Part shown: one piece after another, positions 18,292 through 27,024 of the stretch | Layout: every line of letters starts with the position of its first letter | Numbering within the stretch: the first letter of the stretch is position 1 | Source: CAZVGZ01 sp964627605 | GTDB lineage: Bacteria > Latescibacterota > MWCZ01 > CAZVGZ01 | DNA length: 64,000 nucleotides | Direction: 5' to 3' | Assembly: GCA_964627605.1 (NCBI GenBank) | Contig: CAZVGZ010000019.1 | Location: 1 to 64,000 of the forward strand | The notes under the pieces: generated by a model | The model's input: only the letters and a program-made list of their open reading frames with translations | Databases searched by the model: none | What the model was told of the DNA's origin: nothing | Translations under genes and position numbers: made by a program

Positions 18292-20256
18292 ATGGCCGCG
18301 TCTGTAGAGGGTGAATTTCCTTACCCAGGCATCTTAACGACAGCCGACGGCTCCGATGCGGTAGTGTGGGTAGAGTCCCACATCAGCCACGGGGCATGCG
18401 CCTACCCGATCACATCTTCATCCCGAATGGGCGACTCGTTTCAGATGGAGGTTGCCAACGGCAAGCGCAACATCTGGGATGAAGAGTTGGCGTTCATAGA
18501 AGCAGAGTCTGAGCACAGCTCTGCGTCGGCGTGCGAGGGGTTCGCCGCAGCTGGCGGTCGGATCACCAACTTTACATCGGGACAGGGCTTGGTGCTGATG
18601 AAAGAGGTGCTATACACGATCAGCGGCAAACGGCTGCCAGTCGTGTTTAACATCGGTGCTAGGGCGCTGACCTCCCAATCGCTAAACGTCCACGCGGGGC
18701 ACGACGATGTCATGGCGGTGGCGGACTGTGGTTGGGGGATGCTGTTCGCCAGGAACGCGCAGGAGGCTGGCGATCTGGCGCTTATATGCAGGCGGATAGC
18801 TGAACGCACCGAGACGCCTTTCTTAAATGTGCAGGATGGTTTTCTGACCACCCACACAGTCGAGTCGATAAGGTTCTGCGAGCCGGAGTTGATGGAGCAG
18901 TTCGTTGGGAAAGCCGCGCTTCGCAACCTGATGGATACCAACAACCCGATGATGACCGGTGTAGTGCAGAACCAAGATAGCTATATGAAGGGCAAAATGG
19001 CCCAGCGGTTTTTCTACGACCTGGTGCCTCAGGCGGTTGAAGAGGCGATGGACAAGTTCCATGAGCTCACCGGCAGGCATTACAGGTCGGTGGACCCATA
19101 CCGGATGGAAGACGCGCAGATCGCGCTGGTCGGTATGGGCACCACGATGGAGACATCGCAGTCGGTTGTCGATCACATGCAATCTAAAGGCGTCAAAGTG
19201 GGTTGCGTGCATGTGACCTCTTTCCGCCCCTTCCCAGGTGCTCAGTTGGTTAAGGCTCTGAAAGGCTGTAAAGCGTTTACAGTAATCGAACGCATGGACA
19301 ACCCTATCGCCCAATCAAATCCGCTGACGGCGGAGATCAAATCGTCATTCGCCGACGCACTCATCGGCACAGAAGGCTACCCATCCATCGACTCGATTCC
19401 GACGATCTACAGCGGGACCGCAGGTCTTGGCAGCAGGGATGTTCGGCCTGGACATCTCATCGCAGCCGCCGAGAATATGAACGGCAGCGGCGACTCCAAA
19501 CGGTATTTCACTCTTGGGATAGATCACGAACTTGCCCTTGAGATGCCTGAAGACCCTGACGTGCGGCCTGAAGGTTCGTTCTCAATGCGCGGGCACTCGG
19601 TTGGGGGGTTCGGTTCGGTTACCACCAACAAGATTATCGCGACCATAATGGGCGATCCAGATCTGTTTGGTCTTCACGTCCAGGCTTACCCAAAATACGG
19701 CTCGGAGAAGAAAGGTCTTCCAACGACCTACTACCTCACCATAGCGCCAGACCATTTGCGAACGCATAGTGAGCTTGAACATGTGGAGTTCATACCGCTG
19801 AACGACGTCAACGCGTTTAGCTTGGGCAACCCTTTGACCGGTGTTGTCGATGGCGGGATGCTTTTCGTTCAGAGCCCGCACGCCGATCCTAAAGATGTCT
19901 GGTCTCATATCCCGGAATACGCCAGGACCCAGATTCGTGAGAAGAACGTGAGAGTTCTTGCGCTCGACACTGTGGAAATAGCCCATCAGGTGGCCTCTCG
20001 CCCCGACCTCGTAATGAGAATGCAGGGCATCGTGCTCTTGGGCGTGTTTATCAAATGCACACCGTTTCAGCAGTCGAGAGGGCTTTCCGACGAAGAGATT
20101 TTTGGCGGCGTAGAGAAAGCGCTGCGGAAATATTTCGGACAGAAAGCTGGCGAAAAGGTGGTGCAGGAGAACCTCACCTGCGTCAAGCGTGGCTTTGGCG
20201 AAGTGTTTGAGATTCCCAAATCAGTCATAGACGCCGATGTGGCGTTGGCGGCATGA
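18292..20256 (+). CDS. Pyruvate:ferredoxin oxidoreductase, fused alpha and gamma domains
   Basis: A 654-residue protein corresponding to the N-terminal half of NifJ-type pyruvate:ferredoxin (flavodoxin) oxidoreductase. The alpha domain is seen in ACAYPITSSSRMGDSF and AESEHSSASACEGFAAAGGR with FTSGQGLVLMKEVLYTISG. Then come the linker and transketolase-C-like domain (ALVGMGTTMETSQSVVDHM, VGCVHVTSFRPFPGAQL) and the gamma domain (HSVGGFGSVTTNKIIATIMG) in the last 200 residues. It binds pyruvate and CoA and works with the next gene to make acetyl-CoA, CO2 and reduced ferredoxin. A good AGGAG precedes the ATG. It lies divergent from a complex I operon lacking the NADH module. Confidence 0.93.
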   Translation: MAASVEGEFPYPGILTTADGSDAVVWVESHISHGACAYPITSSSRMGDSFQMEVANGKRNIWDEELAFIEAESEHSSASACEGFAAAGGRITNFTSGQGLVLMKEVLYTISGKRLPVVFNIGARALTSQSLNVHAGHDDVMAVADCGWGMLFARNAQEAGDLALICRRIAERTETPFLNVQDGFLTTHTVESIRFCEPELMEQFVGKAALRNLMDTNNPMMTGVVQNQDSYMKGKMAQRFFYDLVPQAVEEAMDKFHELTGRHYRSVDPYRMEDAQIALVGMGTTMETSQSVVDHMQSKGVKVGCVHVTSFRPFPGAQLVKALKGCKAFTVIERMDNPIAQSNPLTAEIKSSFADALIGTEGYPSIDSIPTIYSGTAGLGSRDVRPGHLIAAAENMNGSGDSKRYFTLGIDHELALEMPEDPDVRPEGSFSMRGHSVGGFGSVTTNKIIATIMGDPDLFGLHVQAYPKYGSEKKGLPTTYYLTIAPDHLRTHSELEHVEFIPLNDVNAFSLGNPLTGVVDGGMLFVQSPHADPKDVWSHIPEYARTQIREKNVRVLALDTVEIAHQVASRPDLVMRMQGIVLLGVFIKCTPFQQSRGLSDEEIFGGVEKALRKYFGQKAGEKVVQENLTCVKRGFGEVFEIPKSVIDADVALAA

Positions 20257-20327
20257 GGTAGAGTGTGGCGACGAGAATCCGGTTTGCACAGAAATACAAA
20301 TAGATAGCGAAAGCAGGTAGGGGACAG

Positions 20328-21917
20328 ATGGCGGATACACCAGCAGTCGATCGGGTCGAAGGCCTAAAAGAGCTTCCGGTCTTGGACGTCTATGATTTCA
20401 ACGAACGCATTGTGGGAGCTTACAATGGCGGCGGCGCTGAGAAGGGGTTGCCTGCCGACATCACCACCGCTCGGAGCATCATGGCCCCAGGAACCGGGGC
20501 GCTTAGGGATTTTAGCTACATCGCCCCTGATATCCCAGAGTTCGACATGGAAAACTGCACCGGGTGCATGGACTGCGTTACCGAATGCCCCGATACAGCC
20601 ATTTTAGCTAAAGCAATCACGGAAGATGATCTTGAGAAGGAGCTGTCAGGCGTCAGCGATCCGCAAGACCAGGCTGAGATAAAAACTCACTTTGCCAAAA
20701 CAAAGAAATATTTTGACAGCTTCGAGAAGAAGACCGGCGAAGGCGCGGTGTTCGGTATTTTCGTTGATCCGACAAAATGCAAAGGTTGTGCTGAGTGCGT
20801 GGACGCCTGCGGCGACCGCGATGCGCTCAAGATGATAGCCAAAACCGACGATAACAGGCCCAGCTTCAATACCGCGTTTGACTTCTACCGCAAAATGCCG
20901 GAGACGCCGGAGCGTTTCAGGAACGAAAAATCGCTCCAAGACATGATGTTGGCAGATCGATCGCTGCTCTATCTCGGTGGTGCTGGATCGTGCGCTGGAT
21001 GTGGCGAGGCCACAGCGCTGCGAATGTTGGTAGCCGCGACAGGCTACGTCCACGGCGAAGACAGTTTTGGCATCGTAGCCTCCACGGGATGCAACACGGT
21101 CTACACATCGACCTACCCCTACAACCCCTATACGGTCCCTTGGATGAATTCGCTTTTTGAGAATAACTCTGCAGTGGCGATGGGCGTTCGGGCCCGTTGG
21201 GACCAGATGGGTGGGCAGGACAAAAAACTCTGGTGTATCGGCGGTGACGGTGCGATGCTGGACATCGGCTTTCAGGCGATGTCCAGGATGCTGGCCTCCG
21301 GGATGAATATCAACCTTATCGTGTTGGACACTCAGGTTTACTCTAACACAGGAGGGCAGGCTTCGACAGCGACATATTTGGGACAGGACGCAAAAATGTC
21401 GTTCTACGGCTCTGCTATTCCAGGCAAGACTGAACGTCGCAAAGAGCTGGGCCAACTGTGCATGATGCACCCTGATGTCTATGTAGCTCAGACGACAGCG
21501 GCGCACCCCAACCATTTCTACAAAGCGATCCTCGACGCCAACGAATTTGACGGTCCTTCGGTAATAAACTGCTACACGACCTGTCAGCCTGAGCACAAGG
21601 TCGGCGATGATATGTCGGTCCATCAGGCCAAACTCGCCGTCGAATCGCGGGCGTTTCCGATGTTCGTCCACGATCCCCGCGCTGGCAGCAGTCTAAAAGA
21701 ACGCCTCACTCTAAAGGGCAACCCAGCCACCAAAGCGGACTGGTACGTCAACCCCAAAACCAAGGAAGCGATCGATTTCGTATCGTTTGCCAGAACCGAA
21801 GGACGCTTCAAGCGTCATTTTGATCGAGAAGGCAACCCTTCCGATATGCTCCTGAAGGCACAGGAAGACCGTCTGGCCAACTGGCGTCAGCTCCAAGAGT
21901 TGGCGGGGATGATTTAG
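20328..21917 (+). CDS. Pyruvate:ferredoxin oxidoreductase, delta-beta part (2x4Fe-4S and thiamine diphosphate)
   Basis: A 529-residue protein equal to the C-terminal half of NifJ. A short linker precedes a two-cluster ferredoxin domain (CTGCMDCVTECP at 77-88; CKGCAECVDACG later). Then comes the proximal-cluster and thiamine-diphosphate domain: GAGSCAGCGEATALRML, the GDGAMLDIGFQAM cofactor motif and DTQVYSNTGGQAS. A further conserved cysteine sits in VINCYTTCQPEHK. Together with the upstream chain the length (654+529) equals single-chain NifJ, so the enzyme looks like a NifJ split into two genes 71 bp apart. Confidence 0.93.
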   Translation: MADTPAVDRVEGLKELPVLDVYDFNERIVGAYNGGGAEKGLPADITTARSIMAPGTGALRDFSYIAPDIPEFDMENCTGCMDCVTECPDTAILAKAITEDDLEKELSGVSDPQDQAEIKTHFAKTKKYFDSFEKKTGEGAVFGIFVDPTKCKGCAECVDACGDRDALKMIAKTDDNRPSFNTAFDFYRKMPETPERFRNEKSLQDMMLADRSLLYLGGAGSCAGCGEATALRMLVAATGYVHGEDSFGIVASTGCNTVYTSTYPYNPYTVPWMNSLFENNSAVAMGVRARWDQMGGQDKKLWCIGGDGAMLDIGFQAMSRMLASGMNINLIVLDTQVYSNTGGQASTATYLGQDAKMSFYGSAIPGKTERRKELGQLCMMHPDVYVAQTTAAHPNHFYKAILDANEFDGPSVINCYTTCQPEHKVGDDMSVHQAKLAVESRAFPMFVHDPRAGSSLKERLTLKGNPATKADWYVNPKTKEAIDFVSFARTEGRFKRHFDREGNPSDMLLKAQEDRLANWRQLQELAGMI

Positions 21918-21989
21918 ACCCGCGAGGCGGTATTTCTAGTTTCGGTTGGGTATTCATGCTCTAGCTGTAACAGGAAGGGATGGCGGATT

Positions 21990-24287
21990 TTGCCGTCCAT
22001 ATTGGACAGGTTAAACGATCGACAGCGACAGGCGGCCTCCTCGACGGGCGGGCCGCTTCTCATTTTGGCTGGAGCAGGCAGCGGTAAGACGCGGACGCTA
22101 ACCCACCGGATAGCTCACCTGATCGAACAGGGCGTCGATTCTCACAAAATCCTCGCGGTGACGTTCACAAACAAGGCCGCCGGGGAGATGGGAGTTCGGG
22201 TCCGGGACTTAGTCGGCCTCCACGCAGGCTGCTGGATCGGTACTTTTCACAGTGTCGGTGCACGAATGCTCCGGTACGATGGGCACCTGATCGGCCTTGA
22301 GAAAAACTTCTCGATATACGATTCCGACGATTCTATGACTGCGATCAAGCAAGTCTTGAAGCAGCGGGGCCTGGATGAGAAATCGATCCAACCTACCGCT
22401 GTTCGTGCGGCGATCAGCAATGCCAAGAACAGTGTGCTAGCGCCTGGCGACCTACCTCGTGGCTCCTTGTTCGAGGAGTGTGTCGCCGAAGCGTTCCCCG
22501 CCTATCGACGCCTACTGTCCACCAACAACGCGGTCGATTTCGACGATCTGCTCATCAAACCTCTCGAATTGTTCCAAGAGCGCCCGGATGTTTTGGCGCA
22601 GTACCAGTCGCGGTTTGAGCAGATTCTCATCGACGAGTATCAGGACACCAACCGCGCTCAGTATCTGTTCGTGAAGGAGCTGGTCTCCTCCCACAGAAAC
22701 GTCTGTGCGGTTGGCGACGACGACCAGTCCATCTACGGCTGGCGCGGGGCGGACATCAGCAACATATTCAACTTTGAGTCCGACTATCCCGATGCGCTGG
22801 TGGTTCGCCTGGAACAGAACTACAGAAGTACCAAACGGATACTTGAAGCCGCCGGGGCGGTCGTATCCAAAAATAGAGATCGCAAAGGAAAGACACTCTG
22901 GACGGACAACGAAGAGGGCGACAAGCTCATAATCTCGGCCCATGACAATGAGCAAGAAGAGGGCAAGGCCGTCGCTGAGATGGTCGCCGCAGAACGCAGC
23001 GACAACGGAATGTCACCCAAAGACATCGTCGTGCTCTACCGAACCAACGCCCAATCCCGCGCTCTGGAAGACGCACTTCGCCGCGCCACGATACCCTATA
23101 GAATTTTCGGCGGCGTGCGGTTCTATGAGCGCAAAGAGATCAAAGATGCGCTGTCCTACCTAAGAGTTTTGGCGAACCCTGACGACTCGCTGAGCCTATT
23201 GAGGATTGTCAACGTTCCCAAGCGAGGTATCGGCCTCACCTCCATAGGCAAGTTGACCGATTACGCGAAAGCGAAAAACATATCGCTTCTGGACGCCTGC
23301 CACTCAGAAAGCGGGTTGTTGGAAGTTAAATCGCGTGCCGCAGGCCTGATCCGTGCGTTCGTGGACATGATTGACGATCTCTTGGTGGCAGCCAACAGCG
23401 ACGCTTTGGTGGTGCTTGTGGGCAAAGTGATTGAGGCTGCCGGTTTCGTCAAGGCGTACGAGGCCGAGGGCTCAATCGAGTCGCAGACCAGGGCCGATAA
23501 CATCAAAGAGCTGGTGAGCAGTGTGGCGGAGTTTACAGACAGAGCCGAAGAGAGCGGCGAAGATGCGTCGCTTGAGGGATTTCTGGAGAATGTTTCGCTG
23601 GTAACCGACACGGACCGGGCGTCAGACGAAGAGAATGCGGTGACGCTGATGACCATGCACATGGCAAAAGGTCTGGAGTTCCCTATTGTTTGGCTCTCAG
23701 GTCTGGAGGATGGCCTCTTTCCGTTGGCGGGATCGATCGAATCAGATGAAGCCATGGAGGAGGAGCGGCGGCTGTTTTATGTAGGGCTGACCCGGGCTGA
23801 AAAGCGGGTATATATGTCCTACGCGACAACAAGGCGGCGCTGGGGTAAGATAGAAGACGGCGTTCCCTCCCGATTTCTCGAAGAGATACCTGAGGGAGCG
23901 GTGGAGCACAGGTTAGGCACAATGATGCCTCCGCGCCTGGATAGAAACTGGAAAGCCCGTCCAGCGGCTCCGTCGCGGGGACAGGAGAGTCGTGGTGTCA
24001 AACGGATGGCTCCCAAAGGAGATCGCTCCCGCGAAACCTCGACAGGACAGCCGCGCATTCAGGACGCGGTGGATGAGTTTGTACAGGCGATGCCCAACTA
24101 CGAGGAGATGTCCCAGGATGTCAACGATTTCTTACAGGTGGGTCGCATCGTTGTTCACCCCAAATTCGGCAGAGGCACAATCACTGAGCGGACTGGCATC
24201 GGCGAGGACGCCAAGGTCACGATCAAGTTCCAAACCTACGGCGTGAAGAAGATCGTTGCCCGCTACGCCCAGTTTGAGCCTGGTTAG
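21990..24287 (+). CDS. ATP-dependent DNA helicase of the UvrD/PcrA group
   Basis: A 765-residue superfamily 1A helicase acting in repair and removal of obstacles from DNA. Motifs in order: ILAGAGSGKTRTL (Walker A, near residue 27), TFTNKAAGEM (Ia), ILIDEYQDTNRAQ (II), VGDDDQSIYGWRGAD (III), VRLEQNYRST (IV), LMTMHMAKGLEFPIVWL (V) and EERRLFYVGLTRAE (VI). The C-terminal segment ends in a Tudor-like domain (VGRIVVHPKFGRGTI). The start appears to be TTG at 21990, which gives the normal N-terminus ILDRLNDRQRQA; the ATG at 21980 is out of frame. A purine-rich site precedes it. Confidence 0.95.
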   Translation: MPSILDRLNDRQRQAASSTGGPLLILAGAGSGKTRTLTHRIAHLIEQGVDSHKILAVTFTNKAAGEMGVRVRDLVGLHAGCWIGTFHSVGARMLRYDGHLIGLEKNFSIYDSDDSMTAIKQVLKQRGLDEKSIQPTAVRAAISNAKNSVLAPGDLPRGSLFEECVAEAFPAYRRLLSTNNAVDFDDLLIKPLELFQERPDVLAQYQSRFEQILIDEYQDTNRAQYLFVKELVSSHRNVCAVGDDDQSIYGWRGADISNIFNFESDYPDALVVRLEQNYRSTKRILEAAGAVVSKNRDRKGKTLWTDNEEGDKLIISAHDNEQEEGKAVAEMVAAERSDNGMSPKDIVVLYRTNAQSRALEDALRRATIPYRIFGGVRFYERKEIKDALSYLRVLANPDDSLSLLRIVNVPKRGIGLTSIGKLTDYAKAKNISLLDACHSESGLLEVKSRAAGLIRAFVDMIDDLLVAANSDALVVLVGKVIEAAGFVKAYEAEGSIESQTRADNIKELVSSVAEFTDRAEESGEDASLEGFLENVSLVTDTDRASDEENAVTLMTMHMAKGLEFPIVWLSGLEDGLFPLAGSIESDEAMEEERRLFYVGLTRAEKRVYMSYATTRRRWGKIEDGVPSRFLEEIPEGAVEHRLGTMMPPRLDRNWKARPAAPSRGQESRGVKRMAPKGDRSRETSTGQPRIQDAVDEFVQAMPNYEEMSQDVNDFLQVGRIVVHPKFGRGTITERTGIGEDAKVTIKFQTYGVKKIVARYAQFEPG

Positions 24288-24365
24288 AGACGATTTTTGC
24301 AGCCCCCGAATTGGGGTCGCCGCCAAAAGGGGTTATACTTTCGGGTGCAAAGATGGAGGCCAATC

Positions 24366-24569
24366 ATGGCAAAGCCTGCAACAAAAAGAGCGATCAACGC
24401 TCCCACTAACGCTCCTGCCGGGCAACGCCCAAAGCCCAGGACAGGCAAGAGTTTGCTTGAAGCTCTCAAAGCGTCTGGTTTGGTTGGAATGTGGCGGGAT
24501 CGTGACGAGACTCGTGATCCGCGAGGCTTCGCCGCAGAACTTCGAAGGCGAGCACAGTCTAGAGGGTAG
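24366..24569 (+). CDS. Small VapB-like antitoxin candidate
   Basis: A 67-residue basic protein directly upstream of a PIN-domain toxin gene, 8 bp apart, in the usual antitoxin-toxin order. The N-terminal half is a Lys/Pro/Ala-rich disordered stretch. The C-terminal half (SLLEALKASGLVGMWRDR then DPRGFAAELRRRAQ) resembles toxin-wrapping tails of VapB-type antitoxins. A GGAGG lies 8 nt before the ATG at 24366. No clear DNA-binding fold is seen in the first half, so its type is uncertain. Confidence 0.6.
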   Translation: MAKPATKRAINAPTNAPAGQRPKPRTGKSLLEALKASGLVGMWRDRDETRDPRGFAAELRRRAQSRG

Positions 24570-24577
24570 TATATACG

Positions 24578-24965
24578 TTGCGACTGTTAGATACAGATGT
24601 GATGATTGATATCCTGCACGGGCATCCCCCGGCTCTCGAATGGTTTGTTACGCTGGCTGAGGCACCTCGACTTCCCGGTCTTGTTGCAATGGAGCTTGAT
24701 CGAGGGATGCAGTACCAAAGCGGAGATGCAAGCGCTCAAAGGATATCTGCAACCGTTCCAGATCCATTGGCCCGCCTCTGATGATTTTGAACGGTCGTTC
24801 CGAGTGTTCACAGAAAAACGGCTGAGTCACAATCTTGGGCTGATGGACTCACTCATAGGCTCAACGGCTATCGGGTCGGATTCAGTGTTGTGCACTTTCA
24901 ACGTGCGGCATATGAGCGTGATGAGCGGGCTGGTAACCGAGCAACCGTGCGAACGCCAGATTTAA
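24578..24965 (+). pseudogene. VapC-like PIN-domain toxin, frameshifted
   Basis: The first frame (TTG start at 24578) encodes RLLDTDVMIDILHGHPPAL, the PIN-domain entry with the first catalytic aspartate, and runs to about PGLVAMEL. The second frame continues the same protein: IEGCSTKAEMQALKGYL, then the helix and the acidic block LSHNLGLMDSLIGSTA and VLCTFNVRHMSVM. Removing one base near 24691 (in the codon after CTT) joins the two into a normal VapC of about 128 residues. As written the toxin would be cut short and inactive. Either the module has decayed or the base is a sequence error. Confidence 0.75.
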
Positions 24966-24993
24966 CTGTGGACAGGCGCGACAGAGCCCTTCG

Positions 24994-25992
24994 TCATTCA
25001 TGAGTTGTCGGACTTTCGCCTGCAAACAGAGGCACCGTCTCCTCCGTGGCCTCCCACTTAGCGTAGTAGCCCAACGTGAAACCTGTCCTGACACCGGCGC
25101 TTAGGCTGTCGGATGACAGACCCTGAAGGTCGGTGTTCTTGACAGTGTTGATGAGTTGGTTGATGACATGCCCACGGCGGACGCTGTCCTGGTACACCCG
25201 GTGAGGAAGGTATCCGCCTACGAGAAGGATGAATCTGGGCTCAGCGTCGAGTGTGTCGGGACCAACCGCTCTCTCCATCACGACTACCTCACGCACAAGA
25301 GAGTCCTTTGAGAGCCGCCCATACAGACGTCGGATGGCCAGATCCTGCTCCGGGTTATCGAAACTGCCTCGCAAATAGGCCATGATCCCCATGAACACCA
25401 AAGCGAAGGTCCCGGCGATGATGAGCGATCTGGTCCAGGGTCGTTCCGGTGGAACATCAGGGCTATCTACAGCCACAACCACCGTGCCCATCAAAAGGTC
25501 ATGAAGACCTCTTCTAAGCGGATCGACCATCACCATCCCAGGCAGGAGCGCGACGCTCACTACCAGGACAATAGGCGCGGCGGCCCAGCCAAGTTCGAGA
25601 CCACCGTAGAGGGTGATGAGCCGATTGATGTCCGACATAAACAGCAGCGGGCTAAATAGCACAAACCTGCCTGCGGCTAGCGGGAGGCTCAGGTGGTCGC
25701 CATCTGAGGTGCGCACAGCCAAGCCAAGCACGCGGTAGCCCATGCTCTGCCCGTTGGCGATATGGCTGTGGAGGACGGTGAAATAGGCTAGAGTGAGCAT
25801 GAACCCGACAGCCCAGCCATCAGGTCCAAACGACCTCCATACCGACTCGCCGACATTTGCCAGAACGGCGGTAACGACGTAGAGAACCAGATAGTCGGCT
25901 ATGAACGCCGCCGCCCGCCGCCACGCCGGAGCAGCGGCTGACGACCCTGATAGCGCGTCGCCAAAAGGAGCGTCGCCAGAGAGCATTTCCAT
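24994..25992 (-). CDS. RDD-family membrane protein
   Basis: A 332-residue protein. The RDD signature appears as WRRAAAFIADYLVLY, with the Arg and Asp of the first helix, a second helix, NGQSMGYRVLGLAV, and DPLRRGLHDLLMGTVVV at the end of the domain. Five to six membrane segments are likely. A final membrane helix (SLIIAGTFALVFMGIMAYL) leads into a C-terminal domain of about 120 residues with mixed charge (ILLVGGYLPHRVYQDSVRRG) that was not recognised and probably lies outside the membrane. Its function is unknown; RDD proteins are often linked to transport or ion exchange. Confidence 0.75.
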   Translation of the reverse strand: MEMLSGDAPFGDALSGSSAAAPAWRRAAAFIADYLVLYVVTAVLANVGESVWRSFGPDGWAVGFMLTLAYFTVLHSHIANGQSMGYRVLGLAVRTSDGDHLSLPLAAGRFVLFSPLLFMSDINRLITLYGGLELGWAAAPIVLVVSVALLPGMVMVDPLRRGLHDLLMGTVVVAVDSPDVPPERPWTRSLIIAGTFALVFMGIMAYLRGSFDNPEQDLAIRRLYGRLSKDSLVREVVVMERAVGPDTLDAEPRFILLVGGYLPHRVYQDSVRRGHVINQLINTVKNTDLQGLSSDSLSAGVRTGFTLGYYAKWEATEETVPLFAGESPTTHE

Positions 25993-26085
25993 TGTCTACC
26001 GTGGAATCAAGGAGGGGAAAGGGCCGACAAAAGTAGAAGGATCCTGCGGTTCGGGTATGGTCTCTATGTGATCAACTATCGAAAA

Positions 26086-26982
26086 TCAGGCCGATATCTG
26101 TGTGCCTGCCAGGCGTTCTAACGCTTTGGCTAACGCCTGGGTACCCTCGTCGCCGAGACCGTCTGCTTCCAACCCGTGGAATAGCTGGTGGACCAGTCCC
26201 GCACCAGGAAGCGCCACTTTGAGCGCGTGGGCCGACTCCATGACGAGTCGCAGGTCTTTCTGCTGAAGTTTCAGCATAAATCCTGGATCAAAATCGCGTT
26301 GGAGGATTTTTGGCGCCAGATTGCTCATCATCCACGATCCGGCAGCGCCGTTGCTCACCGCCATCACCAGCGCTTCCATATCTGCGCCAGCTTTTGCGCC
26401 GAGAATAAGACCCTCACACATCGCCAGAATATTCACCGCGCCGACAATCTGGTTGCATAGCTTGACCGTCTGCCCCAATCCGCTGGAGCCGCAGTAGGTC
26501 GCGGTCTTGCCCAGTACGTCGAATATCGGACCTACCTGATCAAAAGTCTGCTTGTCTCCGCCTACCATGATCGACAACGTGCCTGCGATCGCGCCGACAT
26601 CTCCGCCGGAGACTGGCGCGTCGAGCATCGACACACCCTCGTTAGCAAACGCTGTGGAGACCTGCCTGGTCACGTCGGGGCTGATGGTGCTCATGTCAAC
26701 GACGATCAGCCCTTCGCGGGCACCCTCAATTGCACCACCGTCGCCCAACATCACCTGTTCTACGTCAGGTGAATCGGTGACACAAGTAATAACCACATCG
26801 GTTGACTGGGCGACCTGTGCCGGGGATGTGCCGCGAGAAGCCCCAGCCTCAATGCATTCGGCTATGCCTGGTTCACTGCGGTTCCACACCGTCACTTCAT
26901 AGCCTGCACTCAGCAGGTTATTGACCATGGGTCGGCCCATGATTCCCAGACCGATATATCCCACTAAAGGCCTGTCGGCCAT
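26086..26982 (-). CDS. Beta-hydroxyacid dehydrogenase (3-hydroxyisobutyrate / tartronate semialdehyde reductase family)
   Basis: A 298-residue NAD(P)-dependent oxidoreductase. It has the Rossmann motif GYIGLGIMGRPM at the N-terminus, the substrate motif DAPVSGGDVGAIAGTLSIMVGG near residue 120, and the catalytic lysine helix GLGQTVKLCNQIVGA near residue 170. The C-terminal all-helical domain ends with GDEGTQAL. Family members reduce tartronate or succinate semialdehyde or oxidise 3-hydroxyisobutyrate; sequence alone does not decide which. It lies 42 bp after the next gene on the same strand (HD-GYP) and may share its transcript. Confidence 0.88.
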   Translation of the reverse strand: MADRPLVGYIGLGIMGRPMVNNLLSAGYEVTVWNRSEPGIAECIEAGASRGTSPAQVAQSTDVVITCVTDSPDVEQVMLGDGGAIEGAREGLIVVDMSTISPDVTRQVSTAFANEGVSMLDAPVSGGDVGAIAGTLSIMVGGDKQTFDQVGPIFDVLGKTATYCGSSGLGQTVKLCNQIVGAVNILAMCEGLILGAKAGADMEALVMAVSNGAAGSWMMSNLAPKILQRDFDPGFMLKLQQKDLRLVMESAHALKVALPGAGLVHQLFHGLEADGLGDEGTQALAKALERLAGTQISA

Positions 26983-27024
26983 GTACCCTCCACAATAGGC
27001 GGTTGTTGAAATATGTTCTGCGGG

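Noticed and set aside
20646..21671. 341-codon minus-strand frame
   Set aside because: Antisense shadow of the pyruvate oxidoreductase beta gene; Cys/His-rich by composition only.
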